64,000 nucleotides of DNA, from the NCBI RefSeq assembly GCF_025506275.1, contig NZ_QYCP01000095.1, positions 230,004-294,003 on the forward strand, read 5' to 3'. The position numbers and the translations under genes are program-made. Positions 1-8,006 of this stretch are shown here, one piece after another; the stretch's first letter is position 1, and each line of letters begins with the position of its first letter. Under the pieces are notes generated by a model. The model searched no databases. It was not told where the DNA came from and was given only the letters and a program-made list of their open reading frames with translations. This DNA is from Brevibacterium permense. GTDB lineage: Bacteria; Actinomycetota; Actinomycetes; Actinomycetales; Brevibacteriaceae.

Positions 1-514
1 TCCGTCCTATCTATTAGTCAGTTGTTGACGCCCCCGGGACTGTACTCACACAGTTCCGAGCTCGAGTTCAATTACATGACAGAAAGATGGCGGGAAACCG
101 TACCATTCCGAGACACCTCAACGAGCTCGCCCGTGGTCGGGCCTTTGCAATCATCCGCAGACGATGACTGGACGAGTTTGCGGCGATATCAACGCAGTTG
201 AGAAGATTGCGCGAACGGTGCCAAAGGTGAAATTGCTGACCAGGCGGCATCTGCGGAAACCGCACTATGGTTGCGGCACCATCGATACGCCGACTGCCGA
301 GTACTGACCGGCAGGTTCAGTCAGTCTTCGCGACCAAGGTCATCACTCGCATCATGCAGGAAACTCGTCGAGCTGCCTGGGCGCTGGTCTCGAGAGCGGG
401 AGCCGCCTTGATGGGGCCGCCTGCAATCTGATGTCAAAGTCCAGTGCGGGCAGATCCGCTGAAGGAGACGTTCACAGTGAGAATCTTGTGCCCGGGACAG
501 CTCCGAACACCATT
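1..514. other. Left-edge region without a recognisable gene
   Basis: No reading frame here has convincing coding character. The only small frame, on the minus strand near 68-265, has arginine-rich shadow-like composition and no recognisable start signal. A short plus-strand peptide frame around 88-168 runs into a stop. The stretch could hold decayed mobile-element sequence, but I could not recognise any family. It lies downstream of the GntP-type permease gene, which ends at 515. Confidence 0.5.
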
Positions 515-1903
515 TCAGAAACCGCCGCTGATGGTATAAATCAGCAACACTGCCGCAAACGAAAGCAGTGACTCGATGGTCGACTGCACAGTCCAGGTCT
601 TCAGCGTTGTCTTCACATCCATCTTCAGGAGGTTGCCGACTAACCAGAATGCGGAGTCGTTGACGTGGCTGGCGAATCGTGACCCGGCCGCGGCGGCAAG
701 CACGATACAGACGAGCTCTATCTCGTTGAAGTTTCCCGCACTCACGGCTGTTCCAAGGAGTCCGCCGGTAGTAGCGATCGCCACCGTGGCAGAGCCCTGT
801 GCTACGCGAAGGGCTACTGAGATCACGTATGCCGCGATGACCACCGGAAGCCCGAGACCGTCAAGGGAGGCATAAAGGGCGTCTCCTATACCGGAAGAAC
901 GAAGGACTCCCCCGAACATTCCTCCTGCACCAGTGATGAGGATGACGGAGGCAACTGGGCCAAAAGCGCCGTCGACGAGCTTTTCTAGGGCGCTACCACT
1001 TTCGCCACGGAATTTACCGAGTACGAGAATTGCAACCAGCACTGATATTAGGAGCGCGACCGGGGACGCTCCAATGACCATCACAACCTTCACCCATGTT
1101 GTTTCAGCGTCGACAACACCAGCGCTCGAAAGTGTGTCGAATCCGGTGTTCAAGAGAATGAGCATCATGGGGAGCACAAGAATAAAGATCACCCAGCCCA
1201 CTCTCGGCGGCGTTTGCGGCTGATCGTCGTCAAGAGCACCGAATAGCGTAGGAATGACCATCGGGTATCTCGCGTTCACGAGGCGAGCCCACAGATATCC
1301 GCTGACGTACCACACCGGCAACGCAATGAGCAGACCGAAGACCAAGACCAGTCCAATATTAGCGCCGAAGAACTCACTGGCCATCACAGGCCCTGGATGC
1401 GGAGGAACCAGCACATGCATGATGGAAAATGCTGCAGCAGAGCTAATTCCGTAAAGCAGTAGGCTTCTACCGCCCATCCTGCGTGCAACTGCGAAGACGA
1501 TCGGTATCATGACGACGATGCCAGCGTCCGCGAACATAGGTATTCCCATTATCAGAGACGAGGCTCCGAGAGCGAGTGCCGCGCGTTTCTGCCCGAACAC
1601 AGCAACCATTCGTTCCGCGATCACCCGCGCACCGCCACTGGCTTCAAGCAGGCGACCGAGTATGGCACCGAAACTCACGACGAGGGCAACTGACGCCAGC
1701 GTGCTACCGAACCCATCGAGCATCGCTGGAACGATGTGCTCCGCGGGGATCCCCGCAGTTGCCGCTGTGAGCAAGGAGACAAGCACCAGGACTACGAATG
1801 CATGGAGACGGACAACAATGATGAGAAAAAGGATCAGGGCCACACCTCCTGACGCGATGAAGAGGAGCGGTACTGTCCCTAAGGTCTGAGTCCAATCTTC
1901 CAT
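515..1903 (-). CDS. GntP-family sugar-acid:proton symporter
   Basis: Predicted inner-membrane permease of about 462 residues, the usual size for the GntP family, which imports gluconate, glycerate and related sugar acids with protons. The sequence is almost entirely hydrophobic helices, with the family's glycine-rich early segment (GFGSTLASVALVVSFGAILGRLLEASGGA), a PPHPGP loop near residue 170 and a C-terminal SHVNDSAFW motif typical of GntP proteins. I chose the ATG at 1903, directly after an AAAAGAGAAG stretch; an in-frame GTG at 1918 would add five residues. It is separated by about 280 bp from the upstream AldO/ALO-type oxidase gene on the same strand. The exact substrate is not visible; context suggests an aldonate or tartrate-like acid. 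Confidence 0.9.
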   Translation of the reverse strand: MEDWTQTLGTVPLLFIASGGVALILFLIIVVRLHAFVVLVLVSLLTAATAGIPAEHIVPAMLDGFGSTLASVALVVSFGAILGRLLEASGGARVIAERMVAVFGQKRAALALGASSLIMGIPMFADAGIVVMIPIVFAVARRMGGRSLLLYGISSAAAFSIMHVLVPPHPGPVMASEFFGANIGLVLVFGLLIALPVWYVSGYLWARLVNARYPMVIPTLFGALDDDQPQTPPRVGWVIFILVLPMMLILLNTGFDTLSSAGVVDAETTWVKVVMVIGASPVALLISVLVAILVLGKFRGESGSALEKLVDGAFGPVASVILITGAGGMFGGVLRSSGIGDALYASLDGLGLPVVIAAYVISVALRVAQGSATVAIATTGGLLGTAVSAGNFNEIELVCIVLAAAAGSRFASHVNDSAFWLVGNLLKMDVKTTLKTWTVQSTIESLLSFAAVLLIYTISGGF

Positions 1904-2118
1904 ATCTTCTCTTTTCACACAGCTCGATCAATGGAGCGGAGGACCCGAAGCATGTCCTCCAAAATTTCAGCCATCGCTCATGGCTCATCCTTCACAACCC
2001 CGCGACGGGGCAGTCTGTAGATGCTTCTTTGCAGCGGGCACTTTGGCAGGCGAGATTGCCGTTCATTATTCAAAGAAGTGCGACGACAGGGGACCCGGTG
2101 GGCCGACTGTATTGGTGG

Positions 2119-2131
2119 TTCAACGGTTGAA
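2119..2131. promoter_or_regulatory. Perfect dyad upstream of the GntP gene
   Basis: TTCAACGGTTGAA is a perfect inverted repeat with 6-nt arms, in the gap between the oxidase and permease genes. It resembles a repressor half-site pair. No regulator can be assigned; it could also be part of the fold downstream of the oxidase terminator. Confidence 0.3.
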
Positions 2132-2169
2132 AATGGCACGTGGTCACGTCCAGTCGTGAAGTGACCACG
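2132..2169 (-). terminator. Rho-independent terminator of the oxidase gene
   Basis: On the minus strand CGTGGTCAC pairs perfectly with GTGACCACG (9 bp, 13-nt loop), and the stem is followed by CCATTTTC. It lies 14 nt past the stop of the FAD oxidase gene, so GntP downstream probably needs its own promoter or read-through. Confidence 0.5.
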
Positions 2170-2182
2170 GACGTGAGCTTTA

Positions 2183-3388
2183 TTAATCGAACAGCCTGCG
2201 CAAGGGCGCGTTCAAGAACGTGCCGCTCGGATCCATCTGTCGCCGCAATTGAATGAAATCGTCCCAGAAGGGATACACGCTTCTGTAAAAGTCTGCCGTG
2301 CGGAGATAAGGTTGTTTGCCCCAGTGCGGACGACCGGGAAACGGATCCAGTGCTTCCTCCATCGCGCGGAAGAAGGCCCGATTGTCATTTCCCCACGTGC
2401 GGACAGTGTTCAGCGATACTGCCGCGTCGCCGCCGGTCGGCGACAGCCACGCATCGTCTCCAGCGGCGGTACGCACCTCTAGGGGAAACGTGTCGGGGAA
2501 CCTCTCAAGCACATGCAAGCAGGACTGAATCGCATCGAGCGCAGTGTTATAGGGGACGAAGGGTTCGACCTCCTCCCACGGCGGAGTGTATTGATCGGGA
2601 TAGATCCTGTACGGGCGGTCTGTTCGGTGTGCAGGGGAGCCATCGTAATCCGTGTCCGGGTCCACCTCGTCGAAGATTCGCACCAGAGTCGGCTTCGACG
2701 TCTCAGGAAGCGGGGGAAGAGATGCCGACATGTCGTACTGCTGTCCATGCACAAAGCTGAAGTGACGATGATTATGCGTCAGCTCGTCCCATCGTTCGAG
2801 CACTTCTGTTAAAGGCCTGAACTCGAGCGTTTCCCGCAGTTTGAACTTCGGTTCGAGTTGGATGTCGAGGCTCACAATCACACCGAGCATGCCCATCGAG
2901 GCGCGAAGTGCGGGCAATCGCGGATCATTGAAACCGATCATTTCCACCTCACCCGATGAAGTGACCACCTTCGCGCCGACAACCTCACCAGACAGCAGCT
3001 TCAGCCCAAGCCCTGAGCCATGCGTCGAAGTGCTGATCGCGCCGGCGATGGTCTGTGCATCAATGGCACCCTGGTTGCGGAGGCACAGCCCCTCATCCCA
3101 AAGTGGCTCACCGAGGTCGGCAATCTTTGTCCCTGCTCTGACGGTCGCCTGCGCAGAAGAGTGATTGAGCGACTCGATCCCGCTCACTGCCGAAAGATCG
3201 AGCACTATACCGTCTGTCGGCACCAGCGGAGCAAAAGAATGGCCGCTCCCCACCGGCCGCACGGTGACGCCACGGCGTGTCGCATCGGCGACGATCTCGC
3301 TGATCTGCTCCACAGATTCAGCCTTTACGATAGCCTCGGGGCGGCAACTCTCCGTCCCTGCCCAGTTTCTCCATGTCCCGTTGTTCAC
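2183..3388 (-). CDS. AldO/D-arabinono-1,4-lactone oxidase-type FAD oxidase
   Basis: A 401-residue FAD-linked oxidase of the alditol oxidase / aldonolactone oxidase (ALO) family. The N-terminal FAD-binding domain carries GSGHSF near residue 49, where the histidine is the expected covalent flavin attachment site, and a THGSG motif near residue 122. The C-terminal half carries EVRTAAGDDAWLSP and RPHWGK, which match the Glu/Arg and Lys of the AldO active site. Such enzymes use O2 to oxidise a polyol or a sugar lactone and release H2O2. No signal peptide is seen, so it is cytosolic. The start is a GTG at 3388 with a GGAG about 12 nt upstream. A TGTnCC dyad lies about 100 bp upstream. I cannot decide between polyol and lactone as substrate. 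Confidence 0.85.
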   Translation of the reverse strand: MNNGTWRNWAGTESCRPEAIVKAESVEQISEIVADATRRGVTVRPVGSGHSFAPLVPTDGIVLDLSAVSGIESLNHSSAQATVRAGTKIADLGEPLWDEGLCLRNQGAIDAQTIAGAISTSTHGSGLGLKLLSGEVVGAKVVTSSGEVEMIGFNDPRLPALRASMGMLGVIVSLDIQLEPKFKLRETLEFRPLTEVLERWDELTHNHRHFSFVHGQQYDMSASLPPLPETSKPTLVRIFDEVDPDTDYDGSPAHRTDRPYRIYPDQYTPPWEEVEPFVPYNTALDAIQSCLHVLERFPDTFPLEVRTAAGDDAWLSPTGGDAAVSLNTVRTWGNDNRAFFRAMEEALDPFPGRPHWGKQPYLRTADFYRSVYPFWDDFIQLRRQMDPSGTFLNAPLRRLFD

Positions 3389-3914
3389 GAGGTCAGCTCC
3401 AGTTCTCTCGAGGTGAGCGCGGCTACACAGCAGTCGGCACCATCTCAGCCGCTACCGACCATCGAAGTCGAAGTCCGGACGTCCCATATGTGCCAAATCG
3501 GAACATGTGAATGCCGTGTTCCGCCACAATTCGAGATGAATCGACGATGTACCAAGCGACCGCCGTAGCTGAGAAATGACTCTCCTCGACGCACGTGGAT
3601 GTGATTGTTGGAGGGACCGAAGTGCTGCCGCGTACATGCAGCTCTCCTCAATCCTGTGGCCTAACTAGTTGAATGATTTTGACATCGTTCATGAAAACCA
3701 CGTCCCGACGTCACTCTGCAAGACAGGCATCGGCGAATCGTCAACCAGCAGTCGCGACGAATACGATCAGTGTGTGCACATGCACTTGCGAACTTAGCTT
3801 CTCCTATCGGACATATGACGATGGCGAAGTTGTCCGCGCACGAGCTATGAAGCCAGGACATAGGCGGAGCCAGTTGGACCTCAACGACATTCACTCACTG
3901 GGGCAGGTACCCGC
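3389..3914. other. Intergenic region upstream of the oxidase gene
   Basis: No gene is supported in these 526 bases; all frames are short and overlap each other without start signals. The useful content is the TGTnCC-N5-GGnACA dyad at 3489-3505. The right part, near 3661-3700, is AT-rich. Confidence 0.5.
3485..3509. promoter_or_regulatory. Predicted operator, TGTnCC-N5-GGnACA (copy 1)
   Basis: The core at 3489-3505 reads TGTGCCAAATCGGAACA, an inverted repeat of TGTnCC half-sites 5 nt apart. The dyad extends outward (CATATGTGCC against CACATGTTCC read on the other strand). It lies about 100 bp upstream of the oxidase start, the usual place for an activator site. A second copy matching at 14 of 17 positions lies at 5904-5920. 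The neighbouring AcoR-like protein is the obvious candidate to bind both, by inference. Confidence 0.55.
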
Positions 3915-5711
3915 TTAAAGGTCGAGTCCCTTGCGGAGGAAGAAGTCCATTCTCCGATAGAGGGTAGACCGGCCGATTTGCAGGATCTCGGCCGTCTTGC
4001 GTCGGTTGCCTCCCGCTTCTTTCAGAGCGGCTCTCAATTCGCTCAGTTCGGCTTCTTCCAACCTTGAGAGTCGTCCTTGAACGAGCGATCGTTGATATTC
4101 CTCGGGAATGTCTCTCACCGATACCTCATCACCACGAGACCTTTCGAGTGCGTTGGAGATCACTGCGCGAAGTTGGTCAATATTGCGCGGCCATTCGGAG
4201 TTCGTCAATGTAGTGACTAATCGCTTCGACAGCTTTCGACCGCCGGAGTCCTCGGCAATCGACCGTGCAATCACTGGAATATCTTCCCGGCGAAGTCGAA
4301 GCGGTGGCACGGTAATTTCTATGGCACGAATACTCTCAGTCATATGCAAAGTAGCGTCAGTATGGTGCTTCGCGGTGAATACGAGCTTCGTGTGATGGCT
4401 CCGCTGGACCCGGTGGACGATTCCTTTCGCTTCGGGAACTGACAGTTCGTCGGCGTTAAGCACGACAAGCACCGAGGGGTCGACGGCAATAGCTTGGTCG
4501 AGGAGCTCGGAAAGCCTTTCGTCATCTCCTTCGGGGGCATGAGCATCTACGAACACGCTTCCGCCGATGAGGGCTACGACTTCCTCGGCGAGTCTTTGTT
4601 TGCCGGTGCCGGCTTCTCCGACGATTGCGACGGGGCGGGCCTGATCGACCGCCTTCGCTGCGAGATGGATCATCTGCTCAAACTGAGGGCTGGTTCCGTC
4701 GAGGCTTGCCTTCAGTTTGTCCGTTGTCGAGGAACGTGTTGGATGGATGACCAGATTATTATCCTCGCTGCCAACCTCACTTCGGACTGAACGGGGTCGG
4801 ATCACAGCAATTGCGCCAACGCTGGTCGCGGAGAGCGACACGGCAGACACGCTCAGTTCAGACCATCCCGCACTGTGCAGACTCACTTCCGTGCTCGTCG
4901 GCCTGCCCGAGGACATCACTTCTTTTGCATAGCCTGAGACGACAGCCATATCGCCGTCATCGATCAACTCGACCGCAGCGTTGTTCATCAGCGAGTTCTT
5001 ACCGTCCATCGCAATGACCGGCAGATTGCCGCGCCTACGCGAGACCGTCAGATACTCGTTCAACAGTGAACGCTCTTTCGCCGATGTCCGGTCCGCAATT
5101 TCGTGCTCAATACGAGAGGTGATGCCCTCGAGCATTAGCAGAGTCGAGGTCGGCTCGATGGCAGGCACTTGAGTTGAAGGGAAGGTGAGGCCGATCACCC
5201 CCCGCACGCGGTTGTGAAATGGATCCCGGATAAGAGTCGCAAAGCACCAGTTACCGCGCATATCTTCTCGGAAGTGCTCTTCCGGAGCCAGCCAGACACT
5301 TCGCCCTTCTTCCAACGCGAGCCCTTCCCCGTTGCTGCCGCAACTCTCTTCGAGCAACGAATAGCCTTCCGGGAACTCCTCCTCAGAACGTAAGAAGCTA
5401 GGTCGAACCAGCGCTCCATTCGGGGCGGTCAAACTGACATAACCTCCAAGGTCCGCCGCAAAGTTGTCGAGTGTCCTCAGGTGCGTATCGGCCGCTTCCA
5501 AGGTTCGATCGTCAACCCGGCCAGCATCGAACATGCCTCGATCAATCGTCGCATCCACGCCGGCCGCTCTGCTTCGAAACCATGAACGAGCGATCAACGG
5601 TCTGAGTCCAGTCAGCTCGGAGTCATGGTCACTGAGAAATCGATCTCGGATGGAGTCGACATCATGGGATTCTCGGTTTCGCTCAGGCGTCACCAGCGGG
5701 GCTAGACTCAT
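3915..5711 (-). CDS. AcoR-like GAF/AAA/Fis transcriptional regulator without GAFTGA loop
   Basis: A 598-residue regulator built like the acetoin activator AcoR. A sensory N-terminal region with a GAF-like fold (about residues 80-200, containing SCGSNGEGLALEEGRSVW) is followed by a PAS-like stretch, an AAA+ domain and a C-terminal Fis helix-turn-helix (GGNRRKTAEILQIGRSTLYRRM). The AAA+ Walker A, GEAGTGKQ at 365-372, is intact. The Walker B (VLVVLNADEL, 414-423) is degenerate, and the GAFTGA loop that contacts sigma-54 is absent, as fits an organism group lacking sigma-54. The start chosen is the ATG at 5711 with GAGGAG 9 nt upstream; the open frame continues to 5831. It is transcribed away from the dehydrogenase gene and lies between two copies of a TGTnCC dyad. 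Confidence 0.85.
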   Translation of the reverse strand: MSLAPLVTPERNRESHDVDSIRDRFLSDHDSELTGLRPLIARSWFRSRAAGVDATIDRGMFDAGRVDDRTLEAADTHLRTLDNFAADLGGYVSLTAPNGALVRPSFLRSEEEFPEGYSLLEESCGSNGEGLALEEGRSVWLAPEEHFREDMRGNWCFATLIRDPFHNRVRGVIGLTFPSTQVPAIEPTSTLLMLEGITSRIEHEIADRTSAKERSLLNEYLTVSRRRGNLPVIAMDGKNSLMNNAAVELIDDGDMAVVSGYAKEVMSSGRPTSTEVSLHSAGWSELSVSAVSLSATSVGAIAVIRPRSVRSEVGSEDNNLVIHPTRSSTTDKLKASLDGTSPQFEQMIHLAAKAVDQARPVAIVGEAGTGKQRLAEEVVALIGGSVFVDAHAPEGDDERLSELLDQAIAVDPSVLVVLNADELSVPEAKGIVHRVQRSHHTKLVFTAKHHTDATLHMTESIRAIEITVPPLRLRREDIPVIARSIAEDSGGRKLSKRLVTTLTNSEWPRNIDQLRAVISNALERSRGDEVSVRDIPEEYQRSLVQGRLSRLEEAELSELRAALKEAGGNRRKTAEILQIGRSTLYRRMDFFLRKGLDL

Positions 5712-5901
5712 CGTCAGCAACTCCTCGTTTCTCGGCATCTTTGACACGATTTTTGAAAGATTAGCACAACAGCTTTCAGCTTTGAATTGGCGAGATATCC
5801 AATCATCCCGACAGTCGGCTCGACTTTTCAACCATCGGACCGGACTTCTCTACACAACCCTTCCAAGTCATCAAATCCCCGATTACGCGGAACCTCGCCT
5901 A

Positions 5902-5922
5902 TGTGTCCCATTTTGGCACACA
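5902..5922. promoter_or_regulatory. Predicted operator, TGTnCC-N5-GGnACA (copy 2)
   Basis: Read on the minus strand the core at 5904-5920 is TGTGCCAAAATGGGACA, the same dyad and spacing as the copy at 3489-3505. It lies about 190 bp upstream of the regulator ATG and about 490 bp upstream of the dehydrogenase start, so it could serve autoregulation, distal activation, or both. Confidence 0.55.
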
Positions 5923-5990
5923 CGAGCTCTCGTAGAACGCGCCAAAGTGGGCACCGAAGATAGTCGAATGGATTTTCCCTGTCGAGTAGC

Positions 5991-6006
5991 CCCAGACGTC
6001 TGGGGT
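5991..6006. promoter_or_regulatory. Perfect 16-bp palindrome
   Basis: CCCCAGACGTCTGGGG reads the same on both strands and lies about 85 bp from the TGTnCC dyad in the divergent region. A palindrome of this kind is a plausible dimeric repressor site, perhaps a GntR- or IclR-type protein encoded elsewhere. There is no direct proof of function. Confidence 0.35.
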
Positions 6007-6405
6007 GCACCTCGGGTTCGCTATTTGCTAACAATGCAAGAAGGACTAATGCTTCGATTCAATTCTCGACCATACAAGCTGGGGCATCGATCGAATTTGT
6101 GCACCAGTCGACCTCGATCAATAGTCGCAATCTCCTCGTCAATCGGCGCGCCGTGGCGGTAACGCAGGTCTCCGACAAAAAAGGGTTACGCATATGGCCG
6201 CCGCGACTGAACTCTTGCCTTCCTTGAACATTCTCGAATTGGGTTCGGACACGAACACAATAAAGGTATCGCGATACGCATACGAACTGATCGTTGTCTG
6301 ACCCGAATATTCGATCGAGACATATTGGCACTTAGCATCCTTCCACTTTCGACCTTACCTCCTACAGAGCCATTGACGATATACAGAAATTCCATTGAGG
6401 AAAAG

Positions 6406-7482
6406 ATGAAGCGATACACTATTGATTGCATTGCTGGTGACGGAATTGGGCAGGAGGTAGTTCCGACTGCAGTAGCGTGCATCGATGCGGTTGCTGAACA
6501 GAATGATTCTCGGATCACTTGGCGCGAACGGAATTGGAGTTCAGATCGATACTTGTCCAAGGGCGCAATGATGCCGGTCGATGGAATTGACCAGCTAGAT
6601 GGCGGAGATGGAATACTCTTAGGGGCGGTAGGGCATCCGGAAGTACCCGACCACATAACCCTGTGGGGCCTTCTCATCCCGATCCGACGCGCATTCGACC
6701 TGTATTTGAATATTCGACCAGTACGGTTGCTGCCCGGGATCGAACCTCGCGTCGTTGGAGATGGCCGTATAGACACTGTTATTGTCCGTGAAAACGTGGA
6801 GGGAGAATATTCGGAGGTCGGTGGTCGAGCGTACCAAGGCACTCGTCACGCCATGGCCTTCCAGCAAGCGCTTTTTACTCGACGTGGCGTCAAGCGTGTC
6901 ACAGAATATGCCGCAGAGCTCGCTGCAGAGAGAAGTGGCAAGATCATCTCTGCGACCAAGTTGAACGGCCTCATCCACTCAATGACCTTCTGGGACGAAG
7001 TCGTCGAAGAGACCCTCTCCAGGCACACTGGTGTCGAACTGCAAAGTGTATTGATCGATGCACTCGCCGCACGACTGGTGCTTGCACCTTCTTCGGTTGA
7101 CGTGATCGTTGCTTCTAATCTTTTCGGAGACATTTTGTCCGATCTTGTGGCGGCGACCGCTGGTTCTATAGGTATTGCGCCATCGGCAAATATCAATCCC
7201 GACCGGTCGCAACCATCTATGTTCGAGCCTGTCCACGGCACTGCCCCAGACATCGTCGGCAAGAACCTCGCAAACCCGATCGGTCAATTGTGGGCTGGCA
7301 GCATGATGCTAGAACACATTGGCCAAGCTGGTGCAGCAACAGACCTGATGAAGGCCGTAGAGAACACTCTTTTACGCGGCATCCGGACGGCGGATCTTGG
7401 CGGCACGGCGTCGACATCCGAGTTCGTCGCCGCCGTGTTAGAAGAGATCGATGCGGTGGCTTCAGCTGGAGTTGAACGCTGA
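6406..7482 (+). CDS. Tartrate dehydrogenase / D-malate dehydrogenase-type decarboxylating dehydrogenase
   Basis: A 358-residue member of the isocitrate/isopropylmalate dehydrogenase superfamily. It starts MKRYTIDCIAGDGIGQEV, and the SLWGLL-like segment (HITLWGLLIPIRRAFDLYLNIRP, residues 84-106) is the hallmark of tartrate dehydrogenase and D-malic enzyme rather than LeuB or Icd. NVEGEYSEVGGR and FGDILSDL carry the metal- and substrate-binding residues, and the length matches the subfamily. These enzymes use NAD+ and Mn2+ or Mg2+ to oxidise tartrate, D-malate or related acids, often with decarboxylation. The ATG at 6406 has GAGGA 4 nt upstream; the open frame extends back to 6325 without a start signal. 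With the GntP permease and AldO-type oxidase it suggests sugar-acid catabolism. Confidence 0.88.
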   Translation: MKRYTIDCIAGDGIGQEVVPTAVACIDAVAEQNDSRITWRERNWSSDRYLSKGAMMPVDGIDQLDGGDGILLGAVGHPEVPDHITLWGLLIPIRRAFDLYLNIRPVRLLPGIEPRVVGDGRIDTVIVRENVEGEYSEVGGRAYQGTRHAMAFQQALFTRRGVKRVTEYAAELAAERSGKIISATKLNGLIHSMTFWDEVVEETLSRHTGVELQSVLIDALAARLVLAPSSVDVIVASNLFGDILSDLVAATAGSIGIAPSANINPDRSQPSMFEPVHGTAPDIVGKNLANPIGQLWAGSMMLEHIGQAGAATDLMKAVENTLLRGIRTADLGGTASTSEFVAAVLEEIDAVASAGVER

Positions 7483-8006
7483 ACAGTGGCAATAGAGTCG
7501 GAACCGAACTTGTGCCTCCACCCGCAGGTGCATGCGGTTGTGCCTAATTCGCAGCGTCATGCAAGGCTATTTGGAACGGGTGATGAGTCGCCCTGATAGT
7601 CGCACCGTCCGTGGTTTACTTAAGCCGCTCACGCGAAAGTGACTCACTTCCATGCTACGAGAAGCGCAGTTACCAGAGACCCATCTGAGCTTCCGTCAGC
7701 CCGTCACGTGATTGAAAACTAGAAACCGGGACAATGAACAGCGGACAAAGCCAGACACTTTTCAGACCTTGCGATAGCGCGCACTCTCCCCGAGGTCCTC
7801 CATCCAGAACACGCCGATGTGCTGATCAAGATAGACGGGCTCGCACCTCGAACCCGCACCGGCACTCGGCGCACGCGCTTCTGGCCCTCGTCCTCCGAAA
7901 AGCCCTCGCGAGCTGCACCCGAAGTGCAAACACGGCTAGAGTACTTCGACGTCGCAGTTCGAAGCGCACTCGTTCAGACCTTTGACAAGTCTCGATTGCT
8001 CGACAC
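7483..8006. other. Intergenic region with no supported gene
   Basis: This 524-bp stretch lies between the ends of two convergent genes. Short plus-strand frames near 7734-8049 have no ribosome-binding site and no recognisable domain; one contains a peptide LPEVLHPEHADVLIKI that might be a decayed gene, but I cannot name a family. No strong terminator hairpin is visible. Confidence 0.5.

Larger units (their letters stand above)
5712..6405. other. Divergent control region between regulator and dehydrogenase
   Basis: Nearly 700 bp separate the two divergent genes and no frame in it looks coding. It contains the second TGTnCC dyad (5902-5922), a perfect 16-bp palindrome (5991-6006) and a small GTTCG/CGAAC dyad near 6244-6257. 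The stretch before 6405 is markedly AT-rich and probably carries the dehydrogenase promoter. Confidence 0.6.

Noticed and set aside
68..265. Minus-strand small gene at the left edge
   Set aside because: No start signal, arginine/serine-rich shadow-like composition and no recognisable motif.
5935..5956. Third copy of the TGTnCC dyad
   Set aside because: The sequence near GCCAAAGTGGGCACC matches only one half-site well and lacks the full symmetry.
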